From: Paenibacillus odorifer
GTDB taxonomy: Bacteria; Bacillota; Bacilli; Paenibacillales; Paenibacillaceae
Length of the DNA stretch: 64,000 bases
Reading direction: 5' to 3'
Assembly (NCBI RefSeq): GCF_000758725.1
Contig: NZ_CP009428.1
Coordinates: 1,736,001 to 1,800,000, forward strand
Position 1 is the first letter of the stretch. Each line of letters starts with the position of its first letter. The notes beneath the pieces were generated by a model. The model had not been told where the DNA came from, did no database searches, and saw only the letters and a list, made by a program, of their open reading frames with translations. Below, piece by piece: positions 53,948-63,100 of the stretch. The position numbers were made by a program, and so were the translations under genes.

Positions 53948-55222
53948 ATGATGGAAAGCAGATTTTCACAGAACAAGCCGGAAGAGCAACTGGCGCTGCC
54001 TTCTAGGGAACAGCTGGAGTGGCAGGACCTGGAGCTGGGGATGTTTTGCCATTTTGGCATCAATACGTTTTGCGATCAGGAGTGGGGAGAAGGCAATGAT
54101 TCACCTGCGGTCTTCAATCCGCTTCATTTGGATGCCCACCAATGGGTTAGTACAGCCAAAGAAGCTGGATTCCGTTATTTTATACTGACAGCTAAACATC
54201 ATGATGGCTTCTGCTTGTGGCCGACTGCGACAAGTACTTATTCTGTGGCTTCTAGCCCATGGAAAGAAGGTCGCGGCGATGTCGTCAAGGAATGCGCGGA
54301 GGCTTGCCGTGAACTTGGAGTTGGCTTCGGCATTTATTTGTCTCCGTGGGACAGACATGAGCCCTGTTATGCAGATCCGCAAGCGTACGATGATTTCTAT
54401 GCCATACAATTACAAGAGTTGCTTACGGGCTATGGTCCGCTTACGGAAATTTGGTTCGACGGCGCAGGGTCGGAGGGCCGCAATTACGATTGGCAGCGGA
54501 TTATGGATCTGATCAAGCGCCACCAGCCAGGCGCCATGGTGTTTAATATGGGGGCACCAACGATCCGCTGGGTTGGCAATGAGGATGGCGTTGCTCCTTA
54601 TCCATGCTGGAACACTGCAAATTCTGCGCGGGGTAGCATGTTCAGTGAAGCTTCATTGAACTGGCTTCCCGGAACGCCGAGCTGGGTGCCTGCGGAATGC
54701 GATGTGCCCATCCGTAAAGACCGCTGGTTCTGGCATCCTGAGGAGGAGCATCTGCTGCTGTCTCTGGAGCAGCTAATGGATATTTATTATCGTTCGGTTG
54801 GACATGGGGCAACTTTGCTGCTCAATGTAGCCCCTGACAACCGCGGGCTGTTTCCGGAGGCTGATGTGCAGCGGCTGCTGGAATTCGGCAAGGAGATAAG
54901 ACGCAGATTTGACAAGGCTCTGGCGGTAACAGCAGGTACTGGAGATATTGTTGAACTGGAATTGCCAGCAGCTACTGTGATTGATCATGCCGAGATTATG
55001 GAGGATATCGCTTACGGCGAAAGAGTAGAAGGATATATGCTGGAAGCGTACAGCAACGGAGCGTGGCTGGAGTTGAAGCGTGGCAGTTCGATTGGCCATA
55101 AGAAAATCGACGCCTTCCCTCCGGTTGTCGCAGAGAAAATCCGCTTACGGGTGTCAGAAGCTGCCGCAAGCCCCAAGATCAGACGGCTTGCCGTCTACCA
55201 CTGCGGGGAATCGTTAGAATAA
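53948..55222 (+). CDS. GH29 alpha-L-fucosidase
   Basis: A 424-residue cytoplasmic GH29 enzyme. The nucleophile is Asp171 in EIWFDGAGS. Family blocks include LGMFCHFGINTF, FILTAKHHDGFCLWPT and GIYLSPWDRH. A short C-terminal beta domain follows from about residue 335. GGGAG at about 53935 selects ATG 53948; the longer frame from 53858 runs through the terminator hairpin and is rejected. It releases L-fucose from imported oligosaccharides, which the fuc operon at 18756 could use. Confidence 0.93.
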   Translation: MMESRFSQNKPEEQLALPSREQLEWQDLELGMFCHFGINTFCDQEWGEGNDSPAVFNPLHLDAHQWVSTAKEAGFRYFILTAKHHDGFCLWPTATSTYSVASSPWKEGRGDVVKECAEACRELGVGFGIYLSPWDRHEPCYADPQAYDDFYAIQLQELLTGYGPLTEIWFDGAGSEGRNYDWQRIMDLIKRHQPGAMVFNMGAPTIRWVGNEDGVAPYPCWNTANSARGSMFSEASLNWLPGTPSWVPAECDVPIRKDRWFWHPEEEHLLLSLEQLMDIYYRSVGHGATLLLNVAPDNRGLFPEADVQRLLEFGKEIRRRFDKALAVTAGTGDIVELELPAATVIDHAEIMEDIAYGERVEGYMLEAYSNGAWLELKRGSSIGHKKIDAFPPVVAEKIRLRVSEAAASPKIRRLAVYHCGESLE

Positions 55223-55247
55223 ATATTAATAAAGGAGGTTGTCGATA

Positions 55248-57080
55248 ATGAGCCTGCTCACCTGGAACGACGGACACTATTTGCTGGACGGACAGCCTTA
55301 TCGTATCGTATCGGGAGCCATTCATTATTTTCGGGTTGTGCCTGAATATTGGAAAGACCGGCTGCTGAAATTGAAAGCCTGCGGATTCAATACCGTGGAG
55401 ACCTACATCGCCTGGAATATACATGAACCTAAAGAAGGGGAGTTCGTATTTGATGGCATGGCCGATGTGGTATCTTTTATCGAACTGGCTGGTGAACTTG
55501 GGCTTCATGTTATTGTCAGACCGAGTCCATTCATCTGTGCGGAGTGGGAGTTCGGAGGCCTGCCGGGCTGGTTGCTAGCTTACGGGGAACTCCAGCTTCG
55601 CTGCTGTGACCCTCTTTATTTAAGCAAGGTAGACCGTTATTACGATGAGCTAATTCCTCTGCTGGTTCCGCTGCTCTCCACACATGGCGGACCAATTCTG
55701 GCCGTTCAGGTAGAAAATGAATATGGCAGCTATGGTAATGACAGTGGCTACCTGGGCTATATGCGTGATGGACTGGTCAGCAGAGGGATCGATGTGCTGC
55801 TATTTACTTCCGACGGGCCAACCGATGAGATGTTGCTCGGCGGAACACTGGAGGATGTGCATGCGACAGTCAATTTCGGCTCCAGTACAGAGGAATCCTT
55901 CCGCAAATATCGGGAATACCGCTCTGAAGAGCCGCTTATGGTGATGGAATACTGGAACGGCTGGTTTGATCACTGGATGGAGGATCATCATGTACGCGAT
56001 GCCGGGGATGTAGCAGGTGTTCTGGATGAGATTCTGACACAGGGCTCCTCATTTAATATGTACATGTTCCATGGTGGAACCAATTTTGGTTTCTATAATG
56101 GTGCGAATCATATCGTCACCTACGAGCCAACGACTACAAGTTATGACTATGATGCCCCGCTCACGGAATGGGGAGATACGACGGCGAAATTTGAAGCTGT
56201 CCGGTCGGTACTCAGCAACCATGGATTTGCCCCGACTTGTCCACTCCCTGAGCCGATTCCGAAGATTTCTTACGGGAAAGTCGCTTTGACGGAAAGAGCG
56301 GAACTATTCACGGCTTCCAATCTGGAGAAGTTATCAGAGACGGTGAACAGCGTGTGTGTACAGCCGATGGAGAAGCTCGGACAATCCTATGGTTTTATAT
56401 TGTACAGCACTTATGTGAAAGGGCCGCGCTCTAGACAGAAACTCTACATCGAGGGCGTGCGCGATCGGGCGCAGGTCTTCCTGGATGGACAGGTGCTTGG
56501 GGTGATTGAGCGCTGGAATCCGCTGCCACTGGAACTTTCCATCCCCGCTGGGGGAGCGCAGCTGGATATCCTCGTCGAGAACATGGGACGAATCAATTAC
56601 GGGCCGCTCATTCGCGATCCGAAAGGGATTCTGGACGGGGTTCGGATTGATAACCAGCTGCAATATAACTGGACGATTCGTACTTTGCCGTTGGAACAGG
56701 AACAGCTGGATTCACTAGCGTACAAGAAGCACCCGGTGGAGAAGCAGCAAGCTGCGACCCTTTCGGGTCTGCCCGGATTCTACCGGGGCAGCTTCGAGGC
56801 GGAGGAGATTGGCGATACCTTTCTACGATTCGATGGATGGAATAAAGGGGTCGCCTGGATCAATGGTTTTAATCTGGGCCGCTACTGGAACGCAGGGCCG
56901 CAACGCGCCCTATATATCCCGGGCCCATTGCTGCGCAAGGGGCGCAATGAATTTGTTCTTTTGGAGCTGCATGGCCGTGCGGAGACTTGCGAGATTGAGC
57001 TTGTGAACCTTCCTGATCTGGGAAGAACTTCGGCCGTCGATGACGCCGTGTTGAATTTTGTGCAGGATGATAACTTGTAG
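55248..57080 (+). CDS. GH35 beta-galactosidase
   Basis: A 610-residue cytoplasmic GH35 enzyme. The acid/base is Glu158 in QVENEYGSYG and the nucleophile is Glu234 in MVMEYWNGWF. SGAIHYFRVVPEYWKDRL and YIAWNIHEPKEGEF are diagnostic. Beta-sandwich domains follow from about residue 370. AAGGAGG at about 55231 fits ATG 55248; TTG at 55239 is too close. It starts 25 bp after the fucosidase. It probably removes terminal galactose, perhaps after fucose has been taken off. Confidence 0.94.
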   Translation: MSLLTWNDGHYLLDGQPYRIVSGAIHYFRVVPEYWKDRLLKLKACGFNTVETYIAWNIHEPKEGEFVFDGMADVVSFIELAGELGLHVIVRPSPFICAEWEFGGLPGWLLAYGELQLRCCDPLYLSKVDRYYDELIPLLVPLLSTHGGPILAVQVENEYGSYGNDSGYLGYMRDGLVSRGIDVLLFTSDGPTDEMLLGGTLEDVHATVNFGSSTEESFRKYREYRSEEPLMVMEYWNGWFDHWMEDHHVRDAGDVAGVLDEILTQGSSFNMYMFHGGTNFGFYNGANHIVTYEPTTTSYDYDAPLTEWGDTTAKFEAVRSVLSNHGFAPTCPLPEPIPKISYGKVALTERAELFTASNLEKLSETVNSVCVQPMEKLGQSYGFILYSTYVKGPRSRQKLYIEGVRDRAQVFLDGQVLGVIERWNPLPLELSIPAGGAQLDILVENMGRINYGPLIRDPKGILDGVRIDNQLQYNWTIRTLPLEQEQLDSLAYKKHPVEKQQAATLSGLPGFYRGSFEAEEIGDTFLRFDGWNKGVAWINGFNLGRYWNAGPQRALYIPGPLLRKGRNEFVLLELHGRAETCEIELVNLPDLGRTSAVDDAVLNFVQDDNL

Positions 57081-57121
57081 ATGCCTTTAGCTTTAACCAA
57101 TTCTAAGATTGGGGTGAACAA

Positions 57122-60100
57122 ATGCGTAAACCAAGTCTATTTTTAGTATTAGTTCTCATTGTTGATCTTTTTTCTTCCTGTGGGGGAGTTCTTTATCCCT
57201 CGCATAGCAGGGCATCTGCGGCTGCATCAAATCTTATGCTTAACGGAAGCTTTGAGAATACAACGACAGCCCTTGACTCAACCTGGACAGGGGTTACAGA
57301 CGCTGCTCCGGTGGGCTGGAGCTTATGGGTCCCTACAGGTAGCGGGAAAGGCACGAATAAAACAGCGAATATCAAGATAGACGCTGGCACTGCGCATGAA
57401 GGAACCCGGTCCATGCTGTTCGATGCCTTTGCCACAAGCAGGATTTCCATCAATCAGGGGGTAACTTCGGTTATCCCCGGTAAATCCTACAGACTTAAAG
57501 TCTGGCTAAAGACGGACAACGTCACTGGACAGGGAGCCCACTTTAGAACACAGTATTACAATACTGCCAAAGTGGGAGATGGACCTTCCTCTCCCAAAAT
57601 AACAGGCACACAGGACTGGAGTATGCAGCAAGTACTTCTAACTATGCCGGCTAACGCGACGAAGCTAGTCATCGAGCCTTTTTTGGAGACTGGAAAAGGA
57701 AAGCTATGGATAGATGATATCGCATTGGAGGAATATGCGGGTCTTACAGGAATTGCGCTAGACCGTACGGCCTTTTCTATGGTCAAAGGGGACACGGTTG
57801 CACTTCTGCCCACTTTATCCCCTATAACGGCGGTGGATAAAACGGTAGTGTGGACTTCGAGCAATCCAGAAGCTGCGACTGTGGACGCACTTGGTAATGT
57901 AATGGGTACGGGGATCGGCTCTTCGACCATCAAGATCGCCACACCGGATGGTAGCCTTGCAGCCGAATGTCTGGTTACTGTCGAAGCTCCCGACACGATA
58001 CAGGCCTACAATAAACTGAGGCTGAAATGGTACGACCGATTAAGTGGTGGTCAATACGATGGGAGTGATCCTGATATAGCTGCTAGTATTAGCGCTCAGG
58101 CTGCATCGGCTGCTGCACTTTGGGAGAGTATGGATAAATCCTCCGGCCGCACCTCCTTGTGGAGTGATACCGCGAGCACTACAGATTCGCAGTTTATTAC
58201 AAGCGCTTACAATCGCTTGAAGACTATGGCATTGGCCTATTCTGTGGAGGGATCGGAGCTTTACGGCAACAGCGTTTTGGTGAATGATATTGTAAGCGCA
58301 ATCAATTGGATGTATACAAACCGCTATAATCCGAGCAAAAGCGCTTATGGGAACTGGTGGGACTGGGAGATTGGCACGCCGCAGATTGTGAATGATCTTA
58401 TGGTGCTCATGTATGACCATCTAACACCGCAGCAAATCAATCAGTATCTTGCGGCTATTGATGCCTTCTGTCCAGACCCAAAAGTAGGGTCGGTGCTTGG
58501 CGTTAAGGGCACGAAGATGACGGGAGCAAATCTACTAGATAAAGCGCTTGTGGTCACGGTAAGAGGCGTGATTGGCAACAACAGTGCAAAGATCATTCAG
58601 GGCCGTGATTCCATTGGCTCCGAGTATGTGTACACGACCCATGGTGACGGTGTGTATAAGGATGGTTCCCTCGTTCAGCATAATAATATTGCCTATACGG
58701 GAGGATATGGTTCGGTCTGGCTCAAAGGGACGGCGGATATGTCTTATCTGCTGACCGATTCTCCATGGCCAATAACGGACCCGAATGTTCTGAACATTTA
58801 CGAATGGGTGGCTCAGACTTACGAGCCGGTGATCTACAACGGTCAATTTATGGATTCGGTAAATGGCAGAGGTATATCTAGAAAAGGAAGCGGCAGCGCA
58901 AGAGGGTTAATTGTCACCTTGCTGCGGATGGCTGAAACTGCTCCGGAGAATATTGCAGTATCCATTAAGCAAGCGGTGAAAGAATGGATCTCAGCGAATA
59001 TGACATCCGGCAATTATTATGAAGGGTTGTCGCTTGCCGATATAACGATTGTGAAAAAGCTGATGAATGACGGGAAGATCAATCCAAGAGGAGCTCTCAT
59101 TAAGAATCAGGTATTCGCCGGCATGGACCGGGTGGTTCATCTACGCGAAGGTTACGGCTTCGGCTTGAGTCTGTTCTCGAATCGCATCTCGGCGTTTGAG
59201 AAAGGGAACAACGAGAACCTGAAAGGATGGTATACGGGGATTGGAATGACCTATTTATACAATCAGGATCTGACCCAATACCGCAATGACTTCTGGCCTA
59301 CCGTCAATTCCTACCGCTTGTCTGGCACGACAACGGATGGATCGGGGCAGGGAATGGTGCCTGTGGAATGGAAAAGTTACATGAATCCGAAAACCTGGGT
59401 GGGTGGATCGTCGCTGGAAGGCCTATACGGTGCAGCAGGTATGGATTTCTCACTCTCCCAAGTGACCGGTAGCGATTTGCAAGGCAAGAAATCCTGGTTT
59501 ATGTTCGATGATGAGATTGTGGCGCTTGGTTCGGGAATTTCCAAATCAACTGCCGGCCCGCAGTCTGTTGAGACGATTATCGATAACCGGATGCTAAACG
59601 AAGTGGGAAACAACAAACTTCTAATCAACGGAGCTGTAGAACCGTCACAGTCCGGATGGTCAGCGACGTTAAAGAACGTTCAATGGGCCCATCTGGAGGG
59701 TAATGTGCCAGGTTCCGACGTGGGCTACTATTTCCCTGAAGCTCCAAGTATACTGGCGCAACGTGAAGCCAGAACCGGCAGTTGGAAAGAGATTAATGCC
59801 ACTCAATCCGATGTTCCCATTACGCGCAACTACTTAAGCCTGGCAGTTGAGCATGGAGATACGCCTACGAATGGCTCATACTCCTATGTTCTGTTGCCTA
59901 ATCGTGACATTGCCGGTACTGAAGACTATAGTGGCAACCCGGATATCGAAGTGCTGAGCAACAGCAAGGATGTGCATGCAGTCAGAGAGAAAAAGCTGGG
60001 CATAACCGCCGCTAATTTCTGGAATGCCGGAACGGTGGATTTCATCAAGGCACGCAATCCAGCTTCCGTGATGATTCAGCAGACCGATCAGGAGCTTATC

Positions 60101-63100
60101 GTTTCGGTGTCTGATCCTACACAATCGCAAAACCTATTGGCCCTAGAACTGGATGTGCCGGGGTTGACATTGCTCAGCAAAGACAGCAAGACGGAAGTAG
60201 TGCAAGCTTCGGCAAATACAGTTATAACGGTGGATGTGAAGAATTCTATAGGGGCAACGCATGTATTGAAATTTAATATTACTGAAGGAGAGACTCCAAA
60301 AGACGAATATGACGAGCTTCGTGGAAGATGGGTGGAGTATTTGACCGGAGGGCAATCCTTCGACCCGAATAACCCGGACATTGCCAAGTCTATAAAAACT
60401 TTATCCGATAAGATCAGTAATCAGGAGCGAACTGGATTCTGGGATACGATGAACAAGCAAATGAACCGTACTTATTTATGGAGCGATAAGCCGGGCAGCA
60501 CAGCGGATGCTTTTGATACGGCAGCCTCTTATAACCGGTTGAAGGATATGGCTATTGCCTTTTCGACATCCGGCTCACCATTGTACGAGAATATGCAGTT
60601 GAAATCAGATATTCTGGATGGTTTAGATTTCCTATACGCGAATTGGTATAACGAAACCAAACTGGAGAAAGGCAATTGGTTCGAATGGGAGATCGGCATT
60701 CCGCTTGCATTGGGAGATACGATGGCCTTAATGTTCGAGTATTTGTCAGCCGATCAGATTACCAAATATACCAAAGCCATTGATAAATTCTGCCCGGACC
60801 CAACCAAACGGACCAATCAACCCTCGTTGATGGAAACCGGCGCGAATCGGCTGGATAAAGCACTGGCAGTGGTCTTGAGGGGCATTTATAATCGTGACAG
60901 CGCGAAGATCAAACAAGGGCGGGATGCGGTTAGCCAAGTATTACCCTATGTGACCCGCGGAGACGGATTTTATGAGGACGGCTCCTTTATCCAGCATAAT
61001 AATATTGCTTATACCGGCAGTTATGGGGCTGTGTTGCTTGGCGATATGATGAAAATGATGACTTTGCTGACAGGGTCCTCTTGGCCGCTGACTGATACCA
61101 ATATGAAGAATGTATACAACTGGGTAACGGATTCTTATGAACCTCTTGTCTACAGAAAATTAATGATGGATATGGTGTTCGGTAGATCGATAGCCCGGGG
61201 AAACCGGCAGCTCGTGCCTTGGTCGCATATTTTGCGGCTGGCTTCTTCCGCGCCACCGGAGCAAGCGGCCCGATTTAAATCGATGGTGAAGTATTGGTTC
61301 GAAGCCGATACGGTAGTAGAAAGTTATTACGACGGTCTAAGAGTAGCCGATATTGTTCTGCTCCAGACGCTTATGGACGATCCAGAGGTGCAGCCATCAG
61401 GAGACCTTACTGTGCACAAACAGTTTTCGGCTATGGACCGGATTGTCCACCATCGGCCTGGATATGCCTTTGGGATCAGCATGTCTTCGGCCCGAATCGC
61501 CAACTATGAAGCCGGGACGGAGAACCTGAAGGGTTGGTATACAGGCGAAGGCATGACCTATCTGTATAACGAGGATCTAGATCAATATGCTGATGCGTTC
61601 TGGCCGACCGTGAACGCTTACCGTCTACCTGGGGTTACCTCAGATGGGGCAACACGCGGTGCAGCCAAGACTACATCAAAAACATGGGTGGGAGGATCAT
61701 CCATAGACGGCCTTTATGGAGCGGCCGGCATGGATCTGGATCCGGATAACAGCACATTGTCCGGTAAAAAGTCCTGGTTCATGTTCGATGATGAAATCGT
61801 AGCGCTTGGGGCAGGCATTACAAGCACAGATAACCGCAAGGTGGAGACCATCGTAGATAACCGTAAGCTCAAGGCGAGCGGAGACAATGTACTTACGGTC
61901 AACGGAGAGGCCAAGCCATCCGCGCTGGGTTGGTCTGAGTCAATGAATCAGGTGCATTGGGCACATCTGGAAGGCAATGTTCCCGGCTCGGGAATCGGTT
62001 ATTATTTCCCTGATGCCCCAACGATTGACGGTCTGCGTGAGTCTCGGACTGGCGCATGGAAGGATATTAATCAAGGGGGATCAACGGAGCCGATTACGAG
62101 AAATTATGCCAGCCTGTCGATTGCTCAGGGAACGAATCCGGTGAATCAATCGTATTCGTATGTGCTTCTGCCGAATCAGGATGAAACGGCGACAGCGCGC
62201 TATAGCAGTAGTCCTGACATCGAAATTATAGCCAACACGGATAGTGTGCAAGCCGTCAAGGAACAGAAGCTGGGACTTATGGCTATGAACTTCTGGGTAC
62301 CGGGAATGATCGAATCCGTGCGCGCCAATCATCCAGCCTCCATTATTATCAAGGAGTCTGGAGATGAACTGACGATAGCCATTTCGGATCCGACACAGTC
62401 TCAATCTGTGGTGAATGTGGATGTCGGCAGAACCGCGCTGGAAGAACTGATGAAAGATCCAACCGTAACGGTACTGCAGACCTCGCCGAGGATTGAACTC
62501 GCAATTCATACAAGCGGGTCCAAAGGAAAAAGCCATGTTGTCAAGTTCAGAATTGATCCGAATGCCGAACCTTCTGAGCCTTCCGATTCGGAACCAGACG
62601 AAGCGGCAATAACGAAGCTGTATGTTTCTGAAGATGCGTATGTCAATGGAGGATCGAAAGCTGCAGTCAATTATAGTTCGGTCAATTACTTGCAAATCAG
62701 AAATGGCAGCGGGGACACAGACAGAAGGGTTTATCTAAAATTCGATCTGAGTCCGTTTGTCGGCGAAGTCGGTTCTGTGAAGCTGAATGTGTTCGGAAAG
62801 ACAAATGACGGGGCAGGCACTTTGTCCGATATCGGTGTATTTGGAGTCCAAGATGATGATTGGACGGAGGCAACGCTAAATTACAATAATGCTCCAAAAA
62901 TCGGTACTCAAGCTGCGCTGCAGACTTTTTCCGGACCGGAGCAGTGGCGGCAGTTCGATATCACCTCATGGGTTGGCACGGAGTTCCCTTCCGATCCGGT
63001 GATAAGTCTGGCTCTTAGGCAGGTAGGCTATAATCTCGCCACAGACATAAGAAGCCGTAAGAATGAGAATGGCAAATATGCCGCGTATCTGGAAATTTTG

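Noticed and set aside
56334..57121. Reverse-strand reading frames opposite the GH35 gene
   Set aside because: They are codon shadows of a well-supported GH35 gene, with no binding sites or recognisable domains.
57167..57187. Lipoprotein cleavage at Cys20 of the PL8 protein
   Set aside because: The sequence before the Cys (LFSS) is a poor lipobox, with Phe at the key position, and a usual signal peptidase I site follows near residue 35.
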